DNA from: Candidatus Polarisedimenticolia bacterium
Lineage (GTDB): Bacteria > Acidobacteriota > Polarisedimenticolia > Gp22-AA2
Reading direction: 5' to 3'
NCBI GenBank assembly: GCA_036001465.1
Contig: DASYUH010000096.1
Location: 1-64,000 of the forward strand
Length of the DNA stretch: 64,000 bases
Shown: positions 9,167 through 17,428 of the stretch, in pieces
Numbering within the stretch: position 1 is the first letter of the stretch
Layout of the letters: each line of letters begins with the position of its first letter
Position numbers and translations under genes: made by a program
Notes under the pieces: generated by a model
Databases searched by the model: none
The model's input: only the letters and a program-made list of their open reading frames with translations
Told to the model about the DNA's origin: nothing

Positions 9167-9426
9167 GTGTGTGACCTCCTGGACCGGCTGCATAGCGAGA
9201 CCGGTGCCAGCCTGGAGGGGGATGGCGGCATGAAACGGACGACCCCGTTCTCAGCCATTCCGGCCGATCGGGTGGTGCGCGGGCCCTCCCCGACGCCGCG
9301 GAGCGAGGGGGCTCCGTGTCCGTGCCGACACGCGGCGCCGCAGCGAAGACACGTGGCGTGGATCCCGGTGCACGGTCGCGGGCGGGAGGGCGTTCGCGGA
9401 AGCCTGTCCGTGCCTCGGCTCCCCGG

Positions 9427-10794
9427 CTAATCGGGAGGGCGAAGGCCCAGCGCCTTGAGCTTGCGGTAGAGGTGGCTGCGCTCCAGCCCGAGCTCGCGGG
9501 CGGTCTTCGTCATCTGCCAGCGGTTGCGCTCGAGCGCCTTGAGCACGATCTCCCGCTCGGCCTGCTGCAGGCTGTCCTTGAGTGAGGTCCTGGCGGGGAC
9601 CGCGGCCGGAGGCGCGGGCGGGACCCCGGGGGACGGACCCGGCAGGACGTGGCGCACGTCGTCTCCGGTGACCGTCTCTCCGGACGCCGTGAGAGCCAGG
9701 CGCTCGGCCAGGTTCCTGAGTTCGCGCACGTTGCCGGGGTAGTCGTACCCCTGGAGAAGGGCCAGCGCGTCCTCCGAAAACCGGCTGGCGCGGGTCGTCC
9801 CTTCGCGGCGGGCCTCCTCCAGGAAGGCGGCGGCCAGGGGGGCGATGTCGTCGCGCCGCGCGCGCAGGGGGGGGACGACGATCGGCAGGACGGCGAGGCG
9901 GTAGAAGAGGTCCTGCCGGAAGCCCCCCGCGGCCATGGCGGATCGCAGGTCACGGTTGGTCGCGGCGATGACGCGGGCATCGACCCGGATCGGCCCCTCT
10001 CCTCCGAGCCGCTCGATGGTCATGGAATCGAGAGCGCGCAGGAGCTTCGCCTGGAGCGGCGGCGGGATCTCGCCGATCTCGTCGAGGAACAGCGTCCCTC
10101 CGGACGCCCTCTCGAAACGCCCGATCTGCCGGCGCAGCGCCCCGGTGAACGCCCCCCGCTCGTGCCCGAACAGCTCGCTCTCGAAGAGCTCGGCCGGCAG
10201 GGCGGCGCAGTTCACCGCCACGAACGGGCCGTCCCGGCGCGCCGATTCCGCGTGGATGGATCGCGCCACCATCTCCTTGCCGGTGCCGTTCTCCCCCGTG
10301 ATCAGGACGGCGCCTCCGCCGGCCGCGGCGCGCGCGATCTCCCGTCTCAGGTCCGCCATCGCCTGCGACTCCCCCACCAGCCGGTGGCGGGCGGCGAGGG
10401 CCCCGCGCAGCTCGCGGTTCTCCCTCTTGAGCCGGCCGAGGGCGAGGGCGTTCTTCGCGGAGAGCATCAGCCGGCCCGGGTCGGGCGGCTTCTCCAGGAA
10501 GTCGTGCGCCCCGCGCTTGACCGCCAGGACCGCCTTCTCGATGCTGCCGTGGCCGGTCAGGACGATCACCGGCGCATCGATCTGGAGCGCCTGCATCTCC
10601 GCGAGAACGGCGAAGCCGTCCTGACCGGGCATCTGCAGATCGAGGATCACCAGGTCGACGTCGTCCTTGCGCAGGATGGCGAGCGCCTCCCCGCCGTCCG
10701 CCGCGGCCAACGCCTTGTGACCCTCCAGATCGAAGAGGCGCACGACGGACGCGCGAATGTTCTTCTCATCGTCCGCGATCAGGACCGTGGCCAC
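9427..10794 (-). CDS. Sigma-54-dependent response regulator (NtrC/NtrX-like)
   Basis: A 455-residue activator with a receiver domain (residues 1-120; acidic pair DDEKN near the start and the phospho-acceptor Asp in VDLVILDLQMPG), a central AAA+ domain with Walker A GENGTGKE and the sigma-54 contact loop GAFTGA, and a C-terminal Fis-type helix-turn-helix (TKTARELGLERSHLYRKLKAL). It activates sigma-54 promoters when phosphorylated. The GTG start at 10794 is preceded by GAGGAGGGG. The ORF remains open far upstream in this frame, but that stretch is the wrong frame of the kinase gene. It starts 17 bases after the stop of the histidine kinase, its clear partner. The receiver resembles NtrX rather than classical NtrC, which is a judgement from the pairing with an NtrY-like kinase. 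Confidence 0.92.
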   Translation of the reverse strand: MATVLIADDEKNIRASVVRLFDLEGHKALAAADGGEALAILRKDDVDLVILDLQMPGQDGFAVLAEMQALQIDAPVIVLTGHGSIEKAVLAVKRGAHDFLEKPPDPGRLMLSAKNALALGRLKRENRELRGALAARHRLVGESQAMADLRREIARAAAGGGAVLITGENGTGKEMVARSIHAESARRDGPFVAVNCAALPAELFESELFGHERGAFTGALRRQIGRFERASGGTLFLDEIGEIPPPLQAKLLRALDSMTIERLGGEGPIRVDARVIAATNRDLRSAMAAGGFRQDLFYRLAVLPIVVPPLRARRDDIAPLAAAFLEEARREGTTRASRFSEDALALLQGYDYPGNVRELRNLAERLALTASGETVTGDDVRHVLPGPSPGVPPAPPAAVPARTSLKDSLQQAEREIVLKALERNRWQMTKTARELGLERSHLYRKLKALGLRPPD

Positions 10795-10811
10795 GTCCCC
10801 TCCTCTCGTCC

Positions 10812-12575
10812 TCAGGAGCCTGTCGGGTGACCGCCCGCCGCGCCCCGGGGGGCGCCCCACGGCAGGAGGATGCGGATCTCGGCGCCGAGTCCGGGACGGT
10901 TGCCTGCCTCGATCCGGCCGCCGTGGTCGAGGACGATGCGCCGCGCGATGGCCATGCCCAGCCCGGTCCCGCCCTGGGTCGTCGAGACGTACGGCTCGAA
11001 CAGGCGCCCGAGCACCTCCTGCGGGAGCCCGGGACCGGTGTCGCTCACCCGGATCTCGGCCCCCGCGTCGGTCCTGCGGGTGGTCACGGTGATCGTCCCG
11101 TCCCTCCCCTCGAGCGCCTGCAGCGCGTTGCCGACGAGATTGTTGATCACCTCGCTCATTCTGTCCGGATCGAGCGACACGGACGGCATCGCCGGATCGA
11201 GATCGGCGACGATCCGCGCCCCGGGGCTCGAGCCCGAGTACAACGTCACCGCCTGGCTGACGACGCCGTTCAGATCGGAGGGGCGCGGCCGGGGGACCGG
11301 CAGGCGCCCGAACCGGGAGAAGTCTTCGAGGATTCCCCGGATCCTCTGGATCTCCTCCTGGATGGTGCGGGCGGCCGCCTCGAAGGCGGCGTCGAACTCC
11401 TGCGGCCTCGTCTGCCGCGTCCTGACCAGCCCCTCGAGCGTCAGGGCGATCGGCGACAACGGGTTCTTGATCTCGTGCGCCACGCGCCGGGCCACCTCCT
11501 CGGCCGCGGCCAGTCGCTCGGTCTGCCGCAGCCGCTCGCGGCTCTCGGCCAGGCCCCGGGCCATGTGATTGAAGGCGGAGACCAATGCGCCGATCTCCCC
11601 CGGGCCCGGCGGCCCGGCGACGGGCTCGTAGCGATCGGCCGCGATGCGGCGCGACATCTCCTCGAGGCGCCGGAGCGGTCCGGTCACGCCGCGCGCCAGG
11701 ACGAATCCCAGCAGGAGCGACGCCAGAAGCCCTGCCGCGACGACCCAGAGCGCGATGGCCCCCAGGGAAGAGGACAGCGCCAGACCGCGCGCCAGCGACA
11801 CGGCGGCCACGAGCGCGCCGACGGGGCGCCCCAGGTGATCGCGCAGGCGGATCATCCGGTAGCTGTGCGGAACCCCTCGGATGTCGAGGCGCCCGCCCTC
11901 CGCCTGAGGGTCCTTCCACCCGGCCGGGATCGGGGGCGGATTGTCGGGGTCGCTGGCCGCCAGGATGGCGCCGTCGCCATCCAGGAGAAGGGTGCGGACG
12001 GTGCCGCCGGGGGACAGGCGCCTCAGGAAATCCGCGTCCAGGAACCGCCCCCCGACCAGGTGGAGCTCCTGCCGGGGGGTCCTGGCGACGCGCCGGGACT
12101 GGAGCGTCAGGACGCGGCCGATGCCCGGTGCGATCTCCTCCTCCACGAACGTGGAGCGCGTGTCGGGCAGGTCGAGCTTCAGGCGCTCCGAACGTCCGGC
12201 GCTCGCGGGGGCATGTCCCGAGGCGAGAACGGTCCCCCGGGCATCGAGAATGGAGAGGCAGTCGAGGCCGGCGTCCGCCATCAGCGAGGCGGTGGAGTCC
12301 GCGCCGGGTACGCCGGCGCGGAAGCGCGGGTCGCTCTCGAGGAGGAGCGCGACGATTTCGAGGGCGCCGGCCGCGTCCCTCCCCTCGCGCTCGATGGCGG
12401 CCTCGAATTCCGAGAGCGCGTCGGCGATGCGCCCTTCGTCCTCGGCGCGCACCAGTGGCAGCACGCGCTCCCGGATGATCCAGACGACGGCGCAGGGCGG
12501 GGCGACGCTGAGAAGCAGGAGCAGGGCCGTGATGCGCGCGCGCAGGCCGAGTCTCATCGCGGCCGAAGATACCAT
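10812..12575 (-). CDS. NtrY-like sensor histidine kinase
   Basis: A 587-residue membrane sensor. An N-terminal transmembrane segment (about 14-32) is followed by an extracytoplasmic region of about 230 residues, a second transmembrane helix (about 270-295, ending LLLGFVLARGV), a HAMP linker and a HisKA domain with HEIKNPLSPI (His at about 367). The ATPase domain has the N box NNLVGNALQAL, DTGPGLP and GTGLGMAI. The large periplasmic loop, HAMP and lone HEIKNPL motif match NtrY-type kinases, but there is no clear PAS domain. It phosphorylates the downstream sigma-54 regulator by inference from their adjacency. Two starts are possible (ATG at 12575 or 12557); neither has a strong Shine-Dalgarno. 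It follows the HU gene by 58 bases on the same strand. Confidence 0.9.
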   Translation of the reverse strand: MVSSAAMRLGLRARITALLLLLSVAPPCAVVWIIRERVLPLVRAEDEGRIADALSEFEAAIEREGRDAAGALEIVALLLESDPRFRAGVPGADSTASLMADAGLDCLSILDARGTVLASGHAPASAGRSERLKLDLPDTRSTFVEEEIAPGIGRVLTLQSRRVARTPRQELHLVGGRFLDADFLRRLSPGGTVRTLLLDGDGAILAASDPDNPPPIPAGWKDPQAEGGRLDIRGVPHSYRMIRLRDHLGRPVGALVAAVSLARGLALSSSLGAIALWVVAAGLLASLLLGFVLARGVTGPLRRLEEMSRRIAADRYEPVAGPPGPGEIGALVSAFNHMARGLAESRERLRQTERLAAAEEVARRVAHEIKNPLSPIALTLEGLVRTRQTRPQEFDAAFEAAARTIQEEIQRIRGILEDFSRFGRLPVPRPRPSDLNGVVSQAVTLYSGSSPGARIVADLDPAMPSVSLDPDRMSEVINNLVGNALQALEGRDGTITVTTRRTDAGAEIRVSDTGPGLPQEVLGRLFEPYVSTTQGGTGLGMAIARRIVLDHGGRIEAGNRPGLGAEIRILLPWGAPRGAAGGHPTGS

Positions 12576-12633
12576 GCCGTGAGGCGGCCGGCGCGCCGGT
12601 CGCCCTGGGAGCCTGGCCGGGGGGACCTCCGGA

Positions 12634-12906
12634 CTAGCGGATCTCGGACTTCAGCGACTTCCCGGCCGTGAACCTCACGACGCGACGTGCCGGGATCTGG
12701 ATCGGGGCTCCCGTCTGGGGATTCCTGCCCGTGCGGGCCCGGCGCCGTGTCACCGTGAAGGTGCCGAATCCGACGAGGCTGGCGCGCTCCCCCTTCTTCA
12801 GCGATTTCATGACGTGCTCCAGAAGAGAGTCGATGACCCGGGCCGCCTTGACCTTGGTCATCCTGGTGTCCCTCGCCACCCTGGCAGTCAATTCCGCCTT
12901 GTTCAT
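12634..12906 (-). CDS. HU-family DNA-binding protein
   Basis: A 90-residue histone-like HU/IHF protein of normal length. It begins MNKAELTARVARDTRMTK, has the dimerisation helices in the first half, the GFGTFTV turn, and the beta-arm segment RRRARTGRNPQTGAPIQIPA that inserts into the DNA minor groove. HU bends and compacts DNA and assists replication and recombination. An AGGAGGT ribosome binding site lies seven bases upstream of the ATG, and a strong promoter precedes it (12968-12995). It shares a divergent promoter region with ttcA. Confidence 0.95.
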   Translation of the reverse strand: MNKAELTARVARDTRMTKVKAARVIDSLLEHVMKSLKKGERASLVGFGTFTVTRRRARTGRNPQTGAPIQIPARRVVRFTAGKSLKSEIR

Positions 12907-12967
12907 TCACGACCTCCTGGAACTAGCGTTGCAGAAGCCTGCTTATTCGGTCCGGTAATTTGATCGC

Positions 12968-12995
12968 TTATAACAAATGCTCCCCGCGATGTCAA
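12968..12995 (-). promoter_or_regulatory. Sigma-70-type promoter of the HU gene
   Basis: On the minus strand TTGACA (12995-12990), a 16-bp spacer and TTATAA (12973-12968; TATAAG one base on gives 17 bp). The flanks are AT-rich in an otherwise GC-rich region. It lies about 60 bases upstream of the HU start codon. Confidence 0.75.
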
Positions 12996-13059
12996 TGCGG
13001 TTTTTCCCCTCATAATTTGATCGGCAAAAAATGAGCGCCCGGCAAGAGAAATTCGCAAT

Positions 13060-13065
13060 TATAAT
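13060..13065 (+). promoter_or_regulatory. -10 box TATAAT at the ttcA start
   Basis: A perfect TATAAT whose last base lies eight bases before the A of the ATG at 13073, the distance expected if transcription starts at or next to the start codon. No good -35 box is seen 16-18 bp upstream. Confidence 0.45.
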
Positions 13066-13072
13066 GACCCCC

Positions 13073-13999
13073 ATGTCGACCCTGTTGCAGATCGAGCTCC
13101 CCCGGCGGCGCCACGGATCCGAGGCCGGAGCCCCCCGTAGCCTCCTGAAGCCCCTGGCGCGTCGCGTCGGCAGGGCGATCGATGATTTCCGGATGATCGA
13201 GGACGGCGACCGGGTTCTGTGCGCCATGTCCGGAGGCAAGGACTCGTACGCCATGTTGCACCTGCTCGATCACCTCAGGCGGCGCGCCCCGGTCCGATTC
13301 GAGCTCGTGGCCGTCACCGTGGATCAGGGGTACCGCGGATTCCAGACCGGCGTTCTGGAGCGTTACTTCAAGGAAAAAGGGTACGCCTATCACATCGAGC
13401 GCACCAACATCGCGGAGGTGATCGACGACACGATGCCGCTCGGCGATACGCACTGCTCCATGTGCGCCCGCCTGCGGCGCGGCGTCCTGTATCGCCTGGC
13501 TCCCGATCTCGGCTGCAACAAGATCGCGCTCGGGCATCATGCCGACGATCTCCTCGAGACCCTCCTGATGAGCCAGTTCTACAACGGCGAGATCTGCTCG
13601 ATGCCGCCGATCCTCAAGGCGCGCGACGGCAGGAACATCGTGATTCGGCCGCTGTGCTACGTCTGGGAGGAGGAGATCATCCGCTTCACGGCGGAGGCCG
13701 GATTCCCGGTGATCTGCTGCGCCTGCCCTGCCTGCGGCGACAATTCCCTGAAGCGCAAGCAGATGAAGCTGCTCTTGCAGCGGTTGGAGGCGGACCATTC
13801 CGGGATCAAGGCGTCGCTCCTGCGGGCGCTCTCGAACCTCAGGACCGAGCACCTTCTGGATCGCCGGTTCCTCCCGGCGCTGGGCGGGAAGGCCATCGAC
13901 CTCGATCCGGGACAAGAAAAACGGGACGGTGGATCAGCCCTGGGATCCACCGTCCCGACGCGGGCAGGAAGTCCCACCTGCCAGCGGGAGGGAGCGTAA
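13073..13999 (+). CDS. ttcA: tRNA 2-thiocytidine(32) synthetase TtcA
   Basis: A PP-loop ATPase that thiolates cytidine 32 in the tRNA anticodon loop. The motif SGGKDS is followed by CSMC (CxxC) and a later CCACPAC cluster, which bind the iron-sulfur cluster in TtcA proteins; GHHADDLLETLLMSQFYNGE is typical of the family. The conserved domain ends near RRFLPALGG, about 30 codons before the stop. The last codons read through a 14-bp inverted repeat that is a strong terminator for the opposite strand. An ATG at 13031 is in frame, but the TATAAT at 13060-13065 lies between it and the ATG at 13073, so the latter is preferred and may be translated from a leaderless mRNA. It is divergent from the HU gene. 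Confidence 0.92.
   Translation: MSTLLQIELPRRRHGSEAGAPRSLLKPLARRVGRAIDDFRMIEDGDRVLCAMSGGKDSYAMLHLLDHLRRRAPVRFELVAVTVDQGYRGFQTGVLERYFKEKGYAYHIERTNIAEVIDDTMPLGDTHCSMCARLRRGVLYRLAPDLGCNKIALGHHADDLLETLLMSQFYNGEICSMPPILKARDGRNIVIRPLCYVWEEEIIRFTAEAGFPVICCACPACGDNSLKRKQMKLLLQRLEADHSGIKASLLRALSNLRTEHLLDRRFLPALGGKAIDLDPGQEKRDGGSALGSTVPTRAGSPTCQREGA
13911..13957 (-). terminator. Strong minus-strand intrinsic terminator
   Basis: A perfect 14-bp stem CGGGACGGTGGATC (13922-13935) with GATCCACCGTCCCG (13944-13957) and an 8-base loop. On the minus strand it is followed at once by TTTTTCTTGTC (13921-13911). On the plus strand there is no T-run after it, so it is oriented against ttcA and serves the minus-strand unit. 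Confidence 0.75.
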
Positions 14000-14103
14000 G
14001 TCGGTCGCCGTCAGGAACCGTCCAGCTCGCCGCAAACCAGAAAGCCCCTGAAAAACCGGCGACCGTTTTTAAAGCCTCCGGTGCCGAACTGCCTTGCTAT
14101 TAC
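13911..14103 (-). ncRNA. Candidate structured RNA of about 190 nt
   Basis: A minus-strand transcription unit with no ORF of note: promoter at 14137-14110, a predicted start near 14103, and a strong terminator at 13957-13911. Inside, GGTCGCCG and CGGCGACC (complement of 14057-14064 and 14003-14010) form an 8-bp long-range stem continued by CAGG/CCTG. A separate GGCAGG/CCTGCC hairpin (around 13964-13983) lies before the terminator. The 3' end overlaps the last codons of ttcA in antisense. No known family core (6S, SRP, tmRNA, RNase P, common riboswitches) could be recognised, so the call rests on promoter, pairing and terminator only. Confidence 0.5.
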
Positions 14104-14109
14104 GCCATG

Positions 14110-14137
14110 AGAGTACGGTCAAAATTGTAATTGTCAA
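14110..14137 (-). promoter_or_regulatory. Promoter of the candidate RNA
   Basis: On the minus strand TTGACA (14137-14132), a 16-bp AT-rich spacer and TACTCT (14115-14110). No protein start follows on this strand within the unit. Confidence 0.55.
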
Positions 14138-14177
14138 GAAAGAAATTGCGCCTCTCTAATAACTCCGCGTCCCGGTA

Positions 14178-14224
14178 ATAGCCAATGGCTATCTTGCTGA
14201 CGAAGCCTTTCCCATCTTGCTGAC
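14178..14224. repeat. Small palindrome and direct repeat
   Basis: ATAGCC-AAT-GGCTAT (14178-14192) is a perfect inverted repeat. ATCTTGCTGAC occurs at 14191-14201 and again at 14214-14224. They lie between the candidate RNA and the M1 peptidase promoter and could be a regulator site; there is no direct evidence. Confidence 0.3.
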
Positions 14225-14263
14225 AGGACATGGGATTGGAGCAATCCCCGCGGCCCCCCGCTG

Positions 14264-14292
14264 TTGACCCCCCGGAGAGCGTCGGCTAGACT
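14264..14292 (+). promoter_or_regulatory. Promoter of the membrane M1 peptidase gene
   Basis: TTGACC (14264-14269), a 17-bp spacer and TAGACT (14287-14292), about 50 bases before the GTG start. Confidence 0.6.
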
Positions 14293-14343
14293 CGGCCCCC
14301 TTGTGGGCTCGGACAGCCTCCAGGCGTCCGGAACGGAGCGCGC

Positions 14344-17300
14344 GTGATCGTCCCTTCTCTGCGGCAGGGATTCACCGAGGCGGCCCGGCAGTACCGCATC
14401 ACCCTGGTCCTCTACCTGGCCAACCTGGTGGCCGCGGCGTTCCTGGCCGCGCCGGTGGCGGTGCTCATCGACAAGACTCTCGGCCGGAGCGCCAGCGGCC
14501 TCGACCTGGCCTTCACCTTCCGCCTCGAGTCGATCGTCGATTTCCTGTTCGCGAACCATGCGGCGCTCGCCGCCCATGACCGGGTGCTCGGTTTCGGGGC
14601 GCTGCTCTTCGTGGTCCTGTCGGCCCTCTTGACCGGCGGGGTCATCGACTCGCTGAAGACCTCCCCCCGGTCTCCCTTCCTGCCGCGCTTCCTGGGAGGA
14701 TGCGGGCGCTTCGCGTTTCGGTATCTGCGGCTCATCCCCTACCTCGCGGCGGCGCTCTGGGGCGTGTACTGGGTCAATCGAGGTCTCAACCGGCTGATCG
14801 TCCTTCTGTACGATCAGTCGGACCATGAGATCGCCGCCTTCTGGGTCATGCGCGGCAAGCAGGGGCTGATCCTCGTTCTCCTCCTCCTCCTCGCGGCGGT
14901 CTTCGACCTGGCGCGCATCCTGACCGCGTTCGAGAACCGCACCCACATGGTCGGCGCGCTCCTGACCTCGGCAGGCTTCGTGGCGCGCCACGCCGGTTCC
15001 ATCCTCGCCCTCTACGCCACACTCATGGCCCTGGGTCTCGGCCTTCTGGTTCCCTACGTCGCGGCGGGGCACGCGGTCCTGCCGCCCGGATCGATCGTCC
15101 TGCTCGCCGTCACGCAGCAGCTCGTGATGCTGCTGCGCCACTACCTGAGGGTCGCTTCCTTCGCCTCGCTCATGGCGCGCTACCGGGGGGCGACCGGCGC
15201 CGCGGCCATGGAGCCCGGGGAGGCGCCGGCCGCTGCGGCTCCCGGGGCGACGGCGACCGGGATGATGGCCCTGCTCGTCCTCGGGCTCCTGCCCGTCGCG
15301 GCGTTCGCCGGACCGCGGGCCGAGGCCGTCGTTCCCGCGGGGGCGTCCGCGCCGCTCAGCCTCCGGGTCGTGGACTACGACATCGAGGCGACCCTCGATC
15401 CGGATCGCCGGCTGGTGCGCGGGCGCGAGACGATCAGCTATCGCAACGCCACGCGGACCGTCATGAGGGATCTCCAGTTCCATCTCTATCCAAACGCCTT
15501 CTCGAACACCCACAGCACGTACATGCGCGGCATTCCCTGGTCGGACGATGCCGCGCGCGGCCGGGTCGAGCGCCTCGGGCGCGAACAGTCGTGGGGGTCG
15601 ATGACCGTGACCACGCTCCGCCTGGCCGGCGGCGCCGACCTGACGCGGCAGGCGACGATTCAGGACACGGTGATGGGCGTGCCGCTGCCGCAGCCCGTCG
15701 CGCCCGGCGAATCGGTGCGGGTCGAGGTCGCGTGGGAGACCGTGCTCCCGAGGACCTTCCATCGGATGGGCCGCTGGGGCGACCATTTCGATGTCATGCA
15801 GTGGTTCCCGAAGCTGGCCGTCTTCGACGCCTCGGGCTGGAAGATCTATCCCTTCTCCCGCTACTCGGAGTTCTTCGCCGACTTCGGCACCTACCGCGTG
15901 ACCCTGACCGTTCCCCGCGAGTACGTCGTCGAGGCGACCGGCGTGCCGGACGCACCGCGCGGCGGTCCGGACGGCACGCGCACCGTGACCTACCGCGCCC
16001 AGGACGTCCACGATTTCGCCTGGATCGCCGACCGGAACGCCCTGGTGGCGAGGGACACGTACGCCGGGGGACCCTACGCCTCGTCTCCCGTCGAGATCCT
16101 CTATGTGCACCAGCCGTATCGGCGCCGCATGGCCCCCTTGATCCTCGAGACGGTGAAGCAGGGGCTGCGCTACTACGGCGATCACTTCATGCCGTACCCC
16201 TACCCCCGCATCGTGGTGGACGACCTGCCGATGGGTCTCGGCGGGGGCATGGAATACCCGATGCTCTTCACCACCTCGATGGCCTGGTTCCTGCCGCGCC
16301 TCTACACGGCGCCCCAGGAAGTCACGCTGCACGAGTTCGGGCATCAGTACTGGTATGGCATCGTCGCCACGAACGAATTCGAAGAGCCGTGGCTGGACGA
16401 GGGGATCAACTCCTTCGTCACCCGCCTGCTCATGGAGCAGGAGTACGCGCCGCGACCGGGCAGCACGTCCGACGGGCTGGCGGCGTACGTCGGCGCGCGC
16501 ATTCTTGGCGAAGGACTGGAGCTCGACCTCGGCCGCTTCACGCTCGACCTCGATCAGCTGCTGGGATTCCGCGCCACGCCGTTCCGTCCGGTCGAGGGGG
16601 GATTCCTCGGCTACCCGGTCGGCCCGTTCGCCCTGGATCTCCCGGGATTGGGGGACGGGGGCCTCCTGGGCAGCAAGGAGGCGTACGCCGGCGTGGCCAG
16701 GGACAATGCGATCGTCACTCCGTCGTGGGGCTTCCGTCCCGGCTCGTACACCGACACGGTCTACAGCAAGACCGACGTCGCCCTCGAGACCGTGCGGCGC
16801 GTCCTGGGGGGAGAGGTCCTTCAGGAAGTATTGCGCGACTACGTCCGGCGCTTCCGCTTCACGCATCCGTCGAGCGACGACTTCTTCCTCGTCCTGAAGG
16901 ACGCCGCCGCCCGGGCCCGGTCCGGGCTCGACATGGCCCCCTACATCGATCAGCTCTTCTACGGCACCGGCACGCTCGACTTCGCGGTCGACTCGTTGCG
17001 CAGCCGCGAGGTTCGCGCGCCGCGCGGTCTTCTGCCTCCGGCCCGCGCGGGCGAGGAGGCGATCGACCGCCGGGCGGAGTCGCCGGAGGGAGGTCCGAAG
17101 GCTTACGAAACCGAGGTGATCGTGGCGCGCCGGGGCGAGGTCGTCCTGCCCGTCGACGTGGTGGTGCGCTTCGAGAATGGCGAGGAGGTGCGGGAGACGT
17201 GGGACGGTCGCGCCACGTGGAGGCGCTTCACCTACGAGAGGACCGTGCGCGTGGAGAGGGCGACGATCGATCCGACGGGGCTGTATGCCATCGACCTCGA

Positions 17301-17415
17301 CCGCAACAACAATTCCCTGACGCTCGATCCGCACGAAGGCGCCATCGCGCCGCTCGCGCTGCACTGGCTCTTCTGGGTGCAGAACCTCCTGCACCTGGCA
17401 TCGTCCCTGGTCTAG
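14344..17415 (+). CDS. Polytopic membrane protein fused to an M1-family peptidase
   Basis: A 1023-residue two-part protein. Residues 1 to about 325 contain around six hydrophobic helices (for example LVLYLANLVAAAFLAAPVAV and the run LILVLLLLLAAVFDLA). Residues from about 335 to 860 form an M1 aminopeptidase-like domain with HEFGH (H663, E664, H667), the third zinc ligand 18 residues on (E686 in WLDEG), and GGMEYP about 30 residues before it in place of GAMEN. The C-terminal part is beta-rich and may be the usual M1 accessory domain. M1 enzymes cleave N-terminal residues from peptides. The likely arrangement is a membrane-embedded N-terminus with the catalytic domain outside the cytoplasm, but topology is inferred. 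The GTG start follows a GGAACGGAG sequence. The gene is long for an M1 peptidase because of the membrane domain. Confidence 0.85.
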   Translation: MIVPSLRQGFTEAARQYRITLVLYLANLVAAAFLAAPVAVLIDKTLGRSASGLDLAFTFRLESIVDFLFANHAALAAHDRVLGFGALLFVVLSALLTGGVIDSLKTSPRSPFLPRFLGGCGRFAFRYLRLIPYLAAALWGVYWVNRGLNRLIVLLYDQSDHEIAAFWVMRGKQGLILVLLLLLAAVFDLARILTAFENRTHMVGALLTSAGFVARHAGSILALYATLMALGLGLLVPYVAAGHAVLPPGSIVLLAVTQQLVMLLRHYLRVASFASLMARYRGATGAAAMEPGEAPAAAAPGATATGMMALLVLGLLPVAAFAGPRAEAVVPAGASAPLSLRVVDYDIEATLDPDRRLVRGRETISYRNATRTVMRDLQFHLYPNAFSNTHSTYMRGIPWSDDAARGRVERLGREQSWGSMTVTTLRLAGGADLTRQATIQDTVMGVPLPQPVAPGESVRVEVAWETVLPRTFHRMGRWGDHFDVMQWFPKLAVFDASGWKIYPFSRYSEFFADFGTYRVTLTVPREYVVEATGVPDAPRGGPDGTRTVTYRAQDVHDFAWIADRNALVARDTYAGGPYASSPVEILYVHQPYRRRMAPLILETVKQGLRYYGDHFMPYPYPRIVVDDLPMGLGGGMEYPMLFTTSMAWFLPRLYTAPQEVTLHEFGHQYWYGIVATNEFEEPWLDEGINSFVTRLLMEQEYAPRPGSTSDGLAAYVGARILGEGLELDLGRFTLDLDQLLGFRATPFRPVEGGFLGYPVGPFALDLPGLGDGGLLGSKEAYAGVARDNAIVTPSWGFRPGSYTDTVYSKTDVALETVRRVLGGEVLQEVLRDYVRRFRFTHPSSDDFFLVLKDAAARARSGLDMAPYIDQLFYGTGTLDFAVDSLRSREVRAPRGLLPPARAGEEAIDRRAESPEGGPKAYETEVIVARRGEVVLPVDVVVRFENGEEVRETWDGRATWRRFTYERTVRVERATIDPTGLYAIDLDRNNNSLTLDPHEGAIAPLALHWLFWVQNLLHLASSLV

Positions 17416-17428
17416 AACAGGCTTCGGG

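Noticed and set aside
10795-11919. Upstream in-frame extension of the response-regulator ORF
   Set aside because: It is an alternate frame of the histidine kinase gene; the regulator has its own GTG with a good Shine-Dalgarno at 10794.
14041-14100. Resemblance of plus-strand AAAGCCTCCGG to the c-di-GMP-I (GEMM) riboswitch core
   Set aside because: The other conserved GEMM segments (for example GGGACGC and the receptor parts) are absent and the stems do not fit.
13911-14103. Assigning the candidate RNA as 6S RNA
   Set aside because: The 5' and 3' ends do not pair into the long closing stem with a central bubble that 6S RNA requires.
14134-17394. Very long minus-strand ORF opposite the M1 peptidase
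   Set aside because: Its translation has no recognised family or normal composition; it is a shadow of a gene with intact catalytic motifs on the plus strand.
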